From Papilionanthe hookeriana x Papilionanthe teres (lineage: Eukaryota; Streptophyta; Magnoliopsida; Asparagales; Orchidaceae), in the NCBI GenBank assembly GCA_022702705.1, contig CM040423.1, forward strand, positions 123,700,852 to 123,764,851: 64,000 bases of DNA, in the 5' to 3' direction. The translations under genes and the position numbers were made by a program. Under the pieces are notes generated by a model, which had not been told where the DNA came from, made no database searches, and saw only the letters and a program-made list of their open reading frames with translations. Numbering within the stretch: the stretch's first letter is position 1; every line of letters starts with the position of its first letter. Positions 24,602-36,555 of this stretch are shown here, one piece after another.

Positions 24602-25967
24602 ACGAAAATTTAGAATTCTGAATTTAAGCACAATAAAGTGAACTAAGTATTTTAATTAGATAAATTAACTAAGTAGAAAATTAATACTAATTGCAAGTGC
24701 AGGAAATAAAACTAATTGCTAAATAAGTCTTAACTATTCAGAAAAAAGTATCTTTCCCCTTGTTTTAGAAATTTAAACGATTGATGAATTTAAATAGATA
24801 ATGTTAAGGTATTGTGACAAATAGGAGCATTCCTATTCTTTACCCTTTGGTCTAGGTGTAAAGAATATTTACTAATCCTATGTTTGATTACTGAATCTGC
24901 GGCTAGGCTGGGAGGATACCGATCGCCACTTCGAGCGCCCACGTTCCCCTCGCCCGAGGGCTAACATCTACACTTCAGCTCTCAAACAATAGGACCAAAT
25001 TGAATATTTTAGTCCGTCACACTAAAATGCTCAATTCTACGCCTAAAGTGATATTATTTCCCTATTTATTTGCACCCTCCTTTCAAGGCTTTTGAATTTC
25101 CCGAATATCAGATGTAATCTTTACTATAGTTGATAATCAACATATTTTAACAAATCAAATGGCCATTTTGAAAAGTAAATTAAGTTTTAAGTAAAAATTA
25201 TCACAATTTATTAATATATAAAAGTATCTTTATTTTAATTTCATCAAGTCACTTAATTTCATAAATGTGGAGAAAGATCTAAATAAACTACTCGTAATGC
25301 ATGGAAACTAAACTAAGCATGGATTTCATTTAAAGTTAAAAATAATAAATACAAATACTTATCTTAATTTATCCCTGACAGTACTCCTCGTAGCTTCTTT
25401 CGACTCTTCCTTCCAAGACAAAGACGACTCACTAAATACTCACTCAAGACTCAAAATAACTCACTTATAACACTTAGAACACAAAAGTAACACTAATTAA
25501 CACTAAGGTAACACACAAAAGACTTAATTTCGGCTTCTACATATAGAGGTGAGCAAAGGACCAAGAGGTGTGTAAGCATCCTTTCAAAAAGTGTCCAGGT
25601 TCAATGTATCTGCACCATTTGAACTAGCTCGCCGTCGGCGATGAACTACCTCATTGTCGGCGAGGCTTCTAGAAGATCTTCAACCGCTCTAGCTCGTCGT
25701 CGGCTGAGCTCGAGCTCATTGTCGACGAGACAATTATAAATTCTTCAGAATTTTCTTCTCGTAACCTCGCCGTCGGCGGGCTCGATCTCGCCGTCGGCGA
25801 CTCAGCACAAATTGCATGATTTTGCTCCAAATTCGCTCCTTTTTATGATTTTTACTTTTATCACCTAAATTCTTCATTCCTGCAATAAAATAAAGAGAAT
25901 ACCCTTCTTTAAAGTGCAATTTCATCAAAAATAGGTATGAATTTCTTAATAAAATTTTCAGCGATCA
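24345..25967 (-). repeat. 5' LTR of element B
   Basis: 1623 bp with TG...CA ends, almost the same length as the LTRs of C (1622 bp). It carries the palindrome array (25629-25800), a TATA-like TATATGTA on the minus strand near 25547, the hairpin block near 24820-24880, the AAT/ATT run near 24560-24601 and the U5 block near 24455-24530. Confidence 0.96.
25629..25800 (-). repeat. Palindrome array in 5' LTR of B
   Basis: At least six palindromes, among them TCGCCGTCGGCGA at 25629 and 25788 and TCGCCGTCGGCGG near 25767. The edge is 167 bp from the LTR start. Confidence 0.93.
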
Positions 25968-26874
25968 GTGATCTTGGGCTGCTCTCATACTACCTCGGTA
26001 TCGAGGTAGACCAGAAGAAAGACCGCATAACAGTGAAGCAATCGGCTTACACAAAGAAGGTGTTGGAGCAGTTTAAGATGGTAGATTGCAACCAGAGCAA
26101 GTATCCAATGGAAGCAAAGTTGCAGCTCGGAAAGGATACGGAAGGAATCCCTATGAATCCCACCGAGTATAGTCGTGCATCGGGTGTCTCAGGTACTTGA
26201 CCCATACTCGGCCCGATATCTCATACGCAGTTGGCATGGTGAGTCGTTACATGGAGTAGTCAACCACTTTACACCAGCAGGCGGTGAAACATATTCTCCG
26301 CTATGTGAAGGGAACAATGAGCTATGGGATTCAATACAAAAAAGGATAAGGAGCTGAAGAGCTTGTTGGCTTTATTGACGGTGATCTAGCCGGAGATATA
26401 GATAGCAGGAAAAGCACCGGAGGGATGGCATTTTATCTCAACGAGAATCTAATCACTTGGTAATCTCAGAAGCAGAGAACCATTGCTCTATCATCTTGTG
26501 AGGCAGAGTTCATGGCAGCCACTGCGGCATCATACCAAGCATTGTGGCTGAGAAGTTTGTTAAGCGAGGTGACCAGAAGCGAGCCAAAGCTGGTAATTCT
26601 CTACGTCGACAACAAATCTGCAATAGCATTGATAAAGAACCCGGTGTTTCATGGACGCATCTACACTCGATTCCACTTTATTCGCGAGTGTGTCGAGAAT
26701 CGACATATCATCGTGGAGTTCGTAAGCACCGGAGAGCAAAGTGTGAATATTCTCACCAAGGCTCTAGCAAGAGTCAAATTCGCGAAAATGCGAGAACTGC
26801 TTGGCGTAAACAATTTTGAACCAAATCAAACATTCGGGGGAAATTATGAATCTAATCTTGAATTGGTCAAATAA
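25968..26874 (+). pseudogene. Copia element E, end of RT and RNase H (right part)
   Basis: It resumes at the second GTGAT with LGLLSYYLGIEVDQKKDRI and KQSAYTKKVLEQF. After a frameshift near 26195 come the segments for DISYAVGMVSRYM and KHILRYVKGT, then RNase H: STGGMAFYLNENLITW, TIALSSCEAEFMAATAA, LYVDNKSAIALIKNPVFHGR, HFIRECVEN and the terminal ILTKALARVKFAKMRELLG. The Copia order RT then RNase H at the 3' end is as expected. It is a dead copy with at least three frameshifts or stops. Confidence 0.92.
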
Positions 26875-27240
26875 ATTGATGAGCAAAAAAAGACGCTACA
26901 TAATTAGTGGAATAAATATAGGCTTGAATTGATTACGCAATTAATGGAATAAATATAGGCTCTATAATAGGCATGAATTGATTACACAATTAGTGGAATA
27001 AATATATGTTTATAATAGACGCGAATTGATAACGACTTAACGCTCGCAATTATTGTGTATGTTTTTTCTTTATTACATTATATTTTGGTTAGTATAAATA
27101 AGTTGTTTTGTTACAATGTAATAAACTATGAAGACATGTATTCTTCCTTCTTAAAATAATAGAAAGAAAGTTCCCAAAAGTCCAATCTCATTGTTTATTT
27201 TCAATTTATCCTTCAACGATCCATTAATTTGGAACCAACA
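26847..27240 (+). repeat. Probable 3' LTR of Copia element E
   Basis: It follows a purine-rich CGGGGGAAATTA tract, starts TGAATCTAAT and could end CCAACA at 27240 (394 bp). No second LTR is in the window, so the ends are inferred. Three copies of a 37-50-bp unit containing GTGGAATAAATATAGG lie at about 26902-27035. Confidence 0.55.
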
Positions 27241-27920
27241 TTTTCCACGAAGCCAAAGAGAGGTAAGGGAGATAGGTTAGTGTTTAAGAGAGGGAATAGT
27301 GAACGACTAACGATAAGAATGAGGAAGAAGAGAGGTGCTGGCGCGATAACCGAGTGCTCAAGTTTTAAGTTCGTTTTGTTTAAATAATGAAATTTGGGTG
27401 CGGGATACGAGTCATATGACAAAATCACTGTTTTGAGTGCTTCCTATAAAAAAATCCCCTATTAGAAATTATCCCAGCTTTATTAAACATTATTTAATCG
27501 CCTCATCCTAACCTTTCATATAAAAGCCTACGCTTATTATATTACCCTTAACATAAGAAATCACCAAACAAATTCATATTTAATGCTTTAAAATAAATAA
27601 AAAAAACCACACATAAAAGATAAAAGTTTTTTTTTTTTTTTTTTTTTGCTTTTTTTGGAACACAAATGCTAAAGCCCATTCATTTAAGCTTTGCTTTGCC
27701 GAAAAATTTTTCCCCTACAACCGCATCGCAGAATCAACTATCATAAAGTTCCCATCACAAACAAGTTCGCATTTTAACCTACGGTCAAAAGAAATCAAAC
27801 AACACTACATACACACGCGCACTGCCAAAACAACACTATGAAAAAACTTCACAAATCTCCAGTTTCAAATTTCCCTTCTATCAAAATCAAAACGACTCAA
27901 CTACTACTGCTACCTCTCAC
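27241..27920. other. Spacer between Copia E and the kinase gene
   Basis: AT-rich, with a T-homopolymer near 27630-27648. It should contain the 3' UTR and poly(A) site of the kinase gene (minus strand). No other gene is supported. Confidence 0.6.
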
Positions 27921-28451
27921 CTACTCGAACAGAGGAGAGGCCAATGGCCTGGGATAAGCCACCTTTGCGCTCCCACTATCTTCCAAGCTTCTAATCCTGG
28001 GCCTCTGTGTTCCACTTCCGAAGCTCTGGGCGAGTATCTTCTGCTCCGGCTGGATCGTCTTCTTCTCTCCATTCTTCCTCTCCTGAAGCTGTTCCATCAC
28101 AGAGACCACCTCCTCCATGCTCGGCCTCAACCTCCCTTCAGTTAACAAGCACTGATAAGCAAGGGAGGCTACTTTCTGAGCTCCTTCCATTGAATACTGT
28201 CCTTCGAGTCTGCTGTCCAACACGCGGAAGATCTTGCGCTTGTTTGTGAGGTAAGGCCTAGCCCATTCCACTAGATTGTGCTCGCCAATTGGCCGGTTTT
28301 TGTCGACGGCGCGTCTGCCAGATAACAGCTCCAGCAAGACAACACCGAAGCTGTATACATCGCTCTTCGCTGTTAGGTGACCTAAAATAGAAAAGCATTT
28401 CAGTTACAAATGAACCAGTGACATATAAAACAAAGAAAAGGCATTTCATAT

Positions 28452-28508
<57 letters not shown>

Positions 28509-31500
28509 TCAGCTAAAGGAGCAGTAGCTCCTTACATGTTTCAACAAAAGAGGTTACAAGATGAAATTGGGCATGGTTTCAACCCAACAAAGCCAAGGAC
28601 CCAATAAGAACAAAACCCACCAAAACATTCTCGACATACTGGAGAGAAAAACAAAACCAAAAAACAAAAAAAGACACATCCACAGGAGACAAGCACAACA
28701 ACAATGCACCGGGGGAGTAGAGCTAAGAAGTAACATCCAGTCTGAGGTAAGGCAGTCCCAACATATCCCCAGCAAGAAGAAGATGAAGATCATAAGGTGG
28801 GTTATTAGATACCAGAGTTTTCAAGGAAGCAGCACTAGAGCAGGCTAACCAGTTAGCAGGCTTATTCCCCTCTCTATAGATGAAAGAGAAAGTAGCCTGG
28901 GAGGGGGGGGGGGGGTGTGGGGGGGACAAATGCTGTGAATTTGGGTTATCGAGTAATTGTGGTTCCAGTTAGAATTGTTCCAGTTTGCATACTCAATTTT
29001 CATTAGTAGCACTGTGGAGTCTACTTCAATGCAAATGTTGTTCCAGGAAGCCTTCCAGGCTATATATATACATGTAACTTCATCCTAATTCGAAAACATT
29101 AAATTATTAAAAAAGATTTACATACATATCACGGAATTCTTAATGCATATACTACATTTCAAACAACTAAAATTCAATTTTTACATGCATGCCACGTTAC
29201 CTATGCATAAAGGTGTATTTCATTTTTCATTTTTTTTTTTTTTTCAATGAAATGTTCGTAAAAATCGATATTTAGGTGTTAGATATGTATATGCGTAAGA
29301 ATTTCACGGTATGCATCTAAAAACCCCTATTATTAATAAGTGTGAACAGAGGGGAATGAAAACTTTGTCGTAACAGATAACATTAAACGTTTTCAACAAC
29401 AAAAAAAAATATTAGGTTTAGGAGTAAATGTCAACAAATTTGGTATTTGTACAGCAATTTTGTGTTAGCAAAACCAACTAAATTTATATTTTATAATCCC
29501 TTGAATAAATGTCACCAGGAGAAAAATCCTCAGGACTTCAATTTTTCTTACCCTTGCCACTATCTATCATTATAATAAAATAAGGGGGCATTTGCATGCG
29601 TACCGTTTAAGTATTTAAAAGCTTTAATTTTTTTTTTACATTTACAAAACACAAATGTTTGACATCACAGTAAATGCACTACTATTACAACTTTTTAAAT
29701 GTGGGGATAAACCTTTCAATACACACTTAAACTATAATAAATAAAAAATTCAGTGATGTAAATATGTAATAATTGTGTGGTATAAATGTAAATCTTCTTG
29801 GAAATAAATCAAATCATAATTAAAAAAAGAAACTTAAAAACTGCATCAAATTCTCTCATCACACGTGAGGTAAATATTTCTAGACGAAGGAATCCTAATG
29901 GAACATCTATATCCTTTACCTATTGCATGGCGGCAGGTGGCCTTCAAGCAATTGATATTTCAATGGACAGATCGTCTATTCTGCTATTTAATACAATTAA
30001 TAAGCAAATAAAGCTGGCCTGAGAACATTGAATACGTCACTTAGAACCACCATCGCGCTGCTACAGACCCCACCTGCGTTAATCTAATTCACCTAAACAA
30101 ACCTGAATAAGTAAACTTTGACACTTTTGTTTATACATATATAAATAAGGCACGCTATAAAAGAGATTGGCATGTTGGCTCAATTAAGCATTTATTGTGA
30201 CCTCTTTAGCTTGAGATAAAAAGCTTAGGAGATGAGTTAATGAGTCAGTTTTAGCAAGCCTCGTTAGCGAATTATACTTGAAGTAGTCAAGTTATAATAT
30301 TTAAAATATAGCTGAAATAACCCACAATCGGGGCTCATACAATTACCAAAATAGGCCCACAAATTCCCAGAAATAAAAAATTAAAAATTAATTATTAAAT
30401 TAGAAATTATAGCTCCATCACCTAAATAATTCTATTACTGTTTCTCCTCTAATTTTTTTGTTCTTTTATCATCTTAGTATATCAACAGCTTGAATCTTAA
30501 TCAATTACATGTAATTTTTGTTCTTTCATAAAAAATGAGCCATTAAAACTTGTCGAATTGAGCTCCAGTTGAACTACATTGATCAGTCAAGCATTTCAGC
30601 TCTAATTAGTAATGACTACATCAACATACATTGCATATCTAAGTATCTAAGATACATTGCATGCATATAAGAAAAAAGATTAGATTAAATAAATAAAATG
30701 CACAATATATCTGAGTTAGTGAATTACTTGGCAAAAGCAAAACGAAAAGACTATGAAAAGTGGCTCAGGAACAAGTACCTGTTGCCAGATATTCGGGAGC
30801 CGCATATCCGTATGTTCCCATTACCCTGGTGGAAACATGACTCTTATCACCTGAGGGTCCGTCTTTCGCCAATCCAAAATCAGAAAGTTTAGCACTGTAG
30901 TTCTGTTCAGCAGAGAAATGGTGTGGAACCGTGAGTAAAGAAAAGCATAAATAATAATCTAGGGGCTTTACATAAATACCCCCCAATTCTTATGTATGTA
31001 CATATCCGACACCTAAAATTTCATTTTTTATATTTATGACACTCGAATCTTTAATATCACATCAAAAACACTACAATTACTAATTTTCACAAAGTATTTT
31101 CATGCATGGGTAGAGTGACATAAAAGTAAAATTTTAAGTTTCGGTGTTAAGATATGTAGATTCATAGGAACTGTATGGAATGTAAGTTTTTCTAAAAAAT
31201 AATAGGGCCATTTACATACATACCACCCAATTCCTATGTATTTACATATCTAACACCTAAATGGTTACTTTCTTACATTCATTCCTCACCCAAATCTTTC
31301 ACATGACATAAAAGTACACTTTTTCATGAATAAGTGTGGTGGCATACATATAAAGTTAAAGTTTAGGCTTCAGACATGTAAATACATAAGAATTGAGTGG
31401 TTTAAAGATATAAAGCGTAACCTTGTAATCTCATTAGAATGCTAAGAACAATGTTACAAGAGCTAGTAATAGTGAAATTTACATACTGAATCCAGAAGAA

Positions 31501-33321
31501 CATTGGAAGCCTTAAAATCACGATATATGACTTTAGTTTCAGCACTGTGGAGAAAAGCCAATCCTCTTGCTGCATCAAGAGCAACCTTCATTCTCAAATT
31601 CCACGAAAGTGGCTGAAAATATGAACCTCCTGAAGAATTTCAAGAGAATTTTTAACTTCACATGCAACTTCTCAACTTGACAAAGTACTAATACTGAAAT
31701 ATGGGCAGAAAAGACAAAAAGAATCCAGATAAATACATAGAACAGTTTGGATATATGAAGAAAGAATAAACTTACTCCTGAAAAGATGATTCTCGAGGCT
31801 CCCACGAGGCATGAATTCATAGACCAGTAGCCGGTGTTCATCCTCTAAGCAGTAGCCGATCAACCTTACAAGATTGGAGTGGCGTAGCTGTCCGAGGTAA
31901 TTTACTTCTGCCTTCAAATTTTGAAATAAGCACATTTTCAGTTTGGTAATTTACTGCTGTTAATAAAAAGTACCAAAATTACTCTTTTATTTTTTGCAAA
32001 GGACATTGTGGTTCAATTTTTTTTTTTTAATGTAAAAAGACTGTCTTCGAATATGGGAGAAAACAATTCTCAAACTAACAATTTTATTCAAGGGGCATTT
32101 ACACTCATAGCACCCAATTCTAATGTATTTAGATATCTAAAACCTAAACATTATTTTGTACACTTATACCACCCAAATCTTTCATTTCACATTCACATCT
32201 AAAATACAAAATTTTAACTTCTAAAAAAGTGAACTACATCCTTTCAGGCATAGGATAGGATCTACGTGGCATGTGTAAAAATTGAAGTTTCTGTGTTAGA
32301 TACGTAAGAATTGAGTGGAATGTAAGTAATTCTTTCTTCATATTGTGACAATATCATTGGAAAAAACAGACCAATTAACATAAATGTAACTACATCTTTA
32401 ATAGAATACTTACCAACCATTCCCTATGACCCTGGAAGCCATCCTGGTTGAGCCTCTTTACAGCAACAACTATGCCAACGCCTGGTTTTGTTGCCTCCAG
32501 CGTTTGCTCATCAAGCCAGCCCTTAAACACAGAACCAAAACCTCCCTCTCCTAACACGCTATCAGGGCGAAAATTTCTAGTAGCGCTTCTGAGTTCGTTG
32601 AAGGAGAAGCTCTTCACACTTGTAGACTGAAGAATATCTCCCTCACTACGTGGGGTAGGAGGAACAGAAGATGAAGAAACATTACTGTTACAACTGCTGG
32701 TCGTGGTGGTGCTTAATCCATTCCCAATCCTGCTACTAATCTTTGAATTAGCTCCTGAAGGAGTAAAACATGAATGGATCAGGAAATCGAGCTCCTCATG
32801 GAAATTTTAGAAGTAATTGAAAAAATATTGTTCAATTACGTCATTATAGAAATTTAGTTGATCGTGAAAATACATATAATTACATCAATGAAATACTCTT
32901 GATGGTTAAAAAAGAAAATTCTGTTCAACAAAAACTAGTATGGCATTTCGCTATGGTCATAGAGAAAAATAAATAAATAAACTTGCTATTGAGAAATGGA
33001 AACAGGAAAAGCCGCCGGAAAGAAATCATCAATCAAAATTTAAAATTTTTATAATTGTGATTTAAATGAAATGATGGAAAAGATCACACATTATACTAAA
33101 AATTTAAACAAACACACACACACAGAGGCATAATATCCTACAAATCTAGAATTCGACAAACTTCTCCATGTTTTTATATCAACTAGGCATCTAATCCTCA
33201 AATCTACTAGAACAAACTTAAATTCAGAGAGTATAAGCAGACCACCTGAGCTCGCTGCCAACGTAGAAGCGCTGTAAGAGGGAGCGACACCCTTGAACCT
33301 CGTGCTCCAGCAGTTTCCCAT
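27921..33321 (-). CDS. PBL9/10/11-like receptor-like cytoplasmic kinase (RLCK VII), six exons
   Basis: Minus-strand exons: 33321-33246, 32754-32414, 31911-31776, 31629-31487, 30902-30779 and 28381-27921 (1281 nt, 426 aa plus stop). All introns are GT-AG and phases join cleanly. The protein begins MGNC, an N-myristoylation (Gly2) and palmitoylation (Cys4) signal for plasma-membrane attachment. A Ser/Thr-rich linker is followed by the kinase domain: GEGGFG (94-99), VAVK (Lys125), VIYRDFK (Asp222, an RD kinase), DFG (240-242) and APE (267-269). A Ser/Arg-rich tail ends YPRPLASPLFE. Relatives relay signals from cell-surface immune and developmental receptors. All catalytic residues are present. 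It resembles Arabidopsis PBL9/10/11 (APK1a/b) most, from memory; the exact orthologue is not resolved. Confidence 0.94.
28447..28509. repeat. (AT)n microsatellite in intron 5
   Basis: About 60 bp of AT dinucleotides with a single C interruption. Confidence 0.97.
28900..28926. repeat. G-homopolymer tract in intron 5
   Basis: Two G runs separated by TGT: about 14 G then 7 G. It could form a G-quadruplex on the plus strand; its length is error-prone in any assembly. Confidence 0.85.
29115..29322. mobile_element. MITE-like inverted repeat, copy 1 (kinase intron 5)
   Basis: The left end GATTTACATACATATCACGG and the reverse complement of the right end (TTTAGATGCATACCGTGAAATTC) pair over about 45 bp. 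Same family as the other four copies. No coding capacity. Confidence 0.7.
29584..29793. mobile_element. MITE-like inverted repeat, copy 2 (kinase intron 5)
   Basis: Starts GGGGGCATTTGCATGCGTACC and ends in GTGTGGTATAAATGTAAATC, which is roughly the inverse of the start. More diverged than copies 4 and 5. Confidence 0.6.
30962..31187. mobile_element. MITE-like inverted repeat, copy 3 (kinase intron 4)
   Basis: Starts GGGGCTTTACATAAATACC and ends ATGGAATGTAAGT. The ends share the CCCAATTCTTATGTATGTACA consensus in inverted orientation. Confidence 0.65.
31205..31410. mobile_element. MITE-like inverted repeat, copy 4 (kinase intron 4)
   Basis: The left end has CATACCACCCAATTCCTATG and the right end has the inverse, CATAAGAATTGAGTGG. 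It is adjacent to copy 3, only 17 bp away. Confidence 0.72.
32092..32327. mobile_element. MITE-like inverted repeat, copy 5 (kinase intron 2)
   Basis: Starts GGGGCATTTACACTCATAGC and ends GAATTGAGTGGAATGTAAGT. Terminal inverted repeats of about 45 bp with mismatches; about 235 bp in all. Confidence 0.72.
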
Positions 33322-34605
33322 CAGAAAGACTTTAAAATCCCCCCTTTTGCTTCTTTTCCCAGCCCCTTTAACCCCACAAAAGAAAATTAAACCCGAAGAA
33401 GCTGTCTTTTAAAAGAATAACACAGGGGGCCAATCAAAGCCGTGGAAAGCTGTAAAGTAACTAGATCCGCAAGAGCCTCACAATACGCCGAAGGATCGAG
33501 CAGGGCTCTCCTTCTTCCCACCTCAGCTACTCATTTCAAAGCTCCAAATATACAGAATAAGAACCGTGCACCGACCCCTGCTGCAGATTCCAATCAGATC
33601 GCGCCCAGTACTATTCGCCGAGTCTTCGATTTAAGAAGAAGGTAGAGAAAAAGAATCAACTAACTGTGACAACTAGTGAATCGGAAGTAGGAAGCCATGG
33701 TCGGACATCCCTTCCCACTTTTGGCAGCCGCATGAGAGGCTTTAGAAAGCGAGAGAGAAAAGCGACCGTTTACTTGAAAACCCAGCGTCTCGTTCAGCCA
33801 AGTGGCTAATTTTTCCACCTGGTTGAAATTGAAAACTAAATATTAACAACGGCCATTTTTGTAAATTTAAAAATGTTTGTTTTAATTGGTTATATTAAAG
33901 TGCAGTTTCCGTGAGCGCCACCGAATAATCCAGGCCATCGGTCTTCATCAGTCGGAAAGCGTAATGAGCACCGAGACTTGGGACCGTGGAAACGCGACCA
34001 CTGTTGCGGCGCCCGAACGCTTTGGATGCTACGATGACACGTATTTAACGTACAATCTCGATGAACGTGAGACGGGCCGGGAACGATTTTAATGGGGTTT
34101 GATGGCTTCCGGTAGCAGAGGTCTCGTGCCTCTCGAGGAGAATTATAATGCTTAACTGCCAAAATTATCGGTGGAATTTCAAGAATGTGTACATATAAAA
34201 AATAATCTCGACGAATCTCGAGTCAACGTGATTGGTTTTAAATAAAAAGGTTAGAATTCTTTTTTCTCACTTTAAAGCAGAGTAAAATTTGTAATTTTAT
34301 ATATTATTTATCCCTCATATTTTTATAAATATGAGCGTTGTAAAACAGGACTAGTCGGGGGGTCCTAATTGGAAAACATATCTTTGATGGAATAACATGG
34401 GTTTATGAGCCGGGAATTCCCCATTTTCTCGCCGGGAATTCCCCATTTTCTCCTTTTAGTGGAAGTTCTCTCCTCTTTCTTCTCTTGCATTTTTCTCTCT
34501 CTTATGCTGTATTCATAAGGCTCGATCAATCAGACATATTTAAATTGAATAATTTTTAAGATGTGATGAGCGTCGATCGTGTTGTGAACAAGAAGATGAG
34601 CTGAC
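33322..34605. other. Upstream region of the kinase gene
   Basis: It should hold the 5' UTR and promoter of the kinase (minus strand). No TATA box can be assigned with confidence. A 22-23-bp sequence containing GGGAATTCCCCATTTTCTC is tandemly duplicated near 34411-34456. The short open frames here have no recognisable domain. Confidence 0.5.
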
Positions 34606-34825
34606 TGTTGGATTAATTGTGGAACTACAATGTAATTAATAAATGTGTTGGGTCATTATTTAATAAGTCAAAATTATTGTGGTCTAATTAATAGTAAAGT
34701 TTATGACAAATGTGCCTAAAGTCATAAACTTTACTATTAATTAGACCACAATAATTTTGACTTATTAAATAATGACCCAACACATTTATTAATTACATTA
34801 GTAGTTCCATAATTAATCCAACAAT
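34606..34825 (-). repeat. Hairpin-shaped LTR-like end of Copia element F
   Basis: The two arms, about 34606-34707 and 34721-34825, are near-perfect reverse complements of roughly 100 bp around a 13-bp loop. The whole begins TGTTGG and ends CCAACA. On the minus strand it follows a purine-rich CCAATGGGAGAT tract, as a 3' LTR should. It therefore looks like two LTR starts fused head to head rather than one normal LTR. The loop plus flanks (20 bases) recurs at 52325. Confidence 0.85.
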
Positions 34826-36388
34826 CTCCCATTGGACTACATATGTAAAAATAAATACGCTCAACCTTAGAAGTACTCAAAATTTGTTGTCATTATTATA
34901 AAGACACATTACAATCTCATCCATAAATCATATTAATATATGATCAAAGCAGTCTTCGTTGTATTTGTCACAACTAAACCCATCAATGGTCACATATATT
35001 AATATAATTAAATGACATAGATCAATCATGAATGTGTGGAATGAAAATTACATGCAAGGTGGTCAGTTCATGTCAATTTTCAAGTGGTCCTTTACTTAAG
35101 CGAGATCAAACTTTAACTATACAGAGTGTATCGAATCGAATAAAATACCATATTTCTGATCAGAAAATATCCAAATATGTTTTGTACATAAAATAAAACA
35201 TACAACTAAAACATAAACTAACAAACTCCCACTGAATCTAAATTTTCTCAAGCTCTATAACACCCATATAAGTAGTATGCTTCATGAAAGACCTCGGTAT
35301 CGACCCTTTGTAAGGGGTCCGCAATCATGGAGTTTGTTCCAATATGCTCTATGCAAATCTGCCACTCGTATTCTTTCCTTCACAACAAGAAATTTGATGT
35401 CAATGTGCTTTGACTTGAATGAATTCATGTTGTTATTGGAATACAATACTCGTCGATTTATCGTCACAAAATAACTTTAGTGGTCTTTCAATCCCTTCCA
35501 TAATGCGCAACTTAAGTGACAAAATTTCTCGACCATATGCCATTGTTGGATGCCTCATAACATGCTATATACTCGCTTACCATAGTGGATGAAGCTATTA
35601 GTGTTTGTTTTCAGATCGCTCCAGGATATAGCTCCACCACTTAACAAAAATATGTAGCTCGATGTCGATCTTCCGATGTCTTGGCATCTAAGCAAAATCG
35701 AGTCGAATACCCAATGATCTCCAAATTATCCGATCTCCTATATGTAAGCATGTAATCTTTTGTTCTCCTTAAGTACCTCATAACCCTTTTGGTTGCTTTC
35801 CAATGATCTATTCCTCAGGTTACTTAAGTATCCGCCTAAAACTCCAACAATGTACGCAATATCCGGCCGCGTACAAACTTGAAGCATACATAAGACTCCC
35901 TATTCGTCGAAGCATGTGGAATCTTTGCATTTCCTGAATCTCAAGGTTTCCTTTTGGGCACTGATTGAGACTGAACTTGTCTCCTTTAGCAACAGGGGTG
36001 TCAATTGGTCTACAATTCTGCATGTCATATCTTTTAAGCACTTTATCAATATAGTCTTTTTGTGATAATCCAAGAATACACTGAGAAAGATCTCGGTGAA
36101 TTTGAATTCCTAAAATAAATGAGGCATCACCAAGATCTTTCATCTCAAAATTATTTGATAGAAATCTTTTGGTTTTCTCGCAACATGTCTATATCATTTG
36201 TATGAAGCAAGTATGTCATCCACATACAAAATCGAAAAAATATGCTTTATCCCACCGAATTTATGATACACACAATCATCAACTACATTCATTTCAAAAC
36301 CAAATGATAGAATCACTTGATGAAATTTGTGATACCATTGCCGGGAAGCTTGTTTGAGCCCATAAATAGATTTCGTCAGTTTGCAAAC
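34826..36388 (-). pseudogene. Copia element F, end of RT and RNase H
   Basis: Minus strand. Near 36380-36170 come the Copia RT pieces including YGLKQ-like, WYHKFHQ and the catalytic YVDD (near 36215). 36143-35820 is open with MKDLGDASFILGIQIHRD, QKDYIDKVLKRYDMQNC and RRIGSLMYASSL. The RNase H region continues, decayed, to about 35480, followed by an untranslated stretch up to the hairpin. The left part of the same gene is at 50187-52324. Element C sits between them. Confidence 0.9.
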
Positions 36389-36555
36389 TGATCACTGAAA
36401 AATTTATTAAGAAATTCATACCTATTTTTGATGAAATTACACTTTAAAGAATAGTATTTTATTTATTTTATTGCAGGAATGAAGAATTTAGGTGATAAAA
36501 GCAAAAATCATAAAAAGGAACGAATTTGGAGCAAAATCATGCAATTTGTGCTGAG

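Larger units (their letters stand above)
4914..25967 (-). mobile_element. Full-length Athila-like element B (family 1) with nested insert D
   Basis: The right LTR (24345-25967) is the 5' LTR and the left LTR (4914-6490) the 3' LTR. GTGAT flanks both ends (4909-4913 and 25968-25972), and removing the element restores the Copia reading frame. Minus-strand order is LTR, primer site, gag, protease, RT, RNase H, integrase (split by D), post-pol block, palindrome array, ORF1, second array, ORF2, purine tract, small ORF, purine tract and LTR. Without D and its duplication it is about 13.8 kb, nearly the length of C (13,798 bp). Coding frames carry several breaks. Confidence 0.96.

Noticed and set aside
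27213..27428. 71-codon minus-strand frame downstream of Copia E
   Set aside because: Crosses the probable LTR end; no similarity recognised.
28554..28929. Hydrophobic open frames in kinase intron 5 and an overlapping plus-strand 95-codon frame
   Set aside because: Intronic, low complexity around a G-homopolymer; no start context or domain supported. A transposon relic is possible but cannot be shown.
33886..34162. Overlapping 68- and 90-codon frames upstream of the kinase
   Set aside because: Short, overlapping on opposite strands, no recognisable domain; promoter region more likely.
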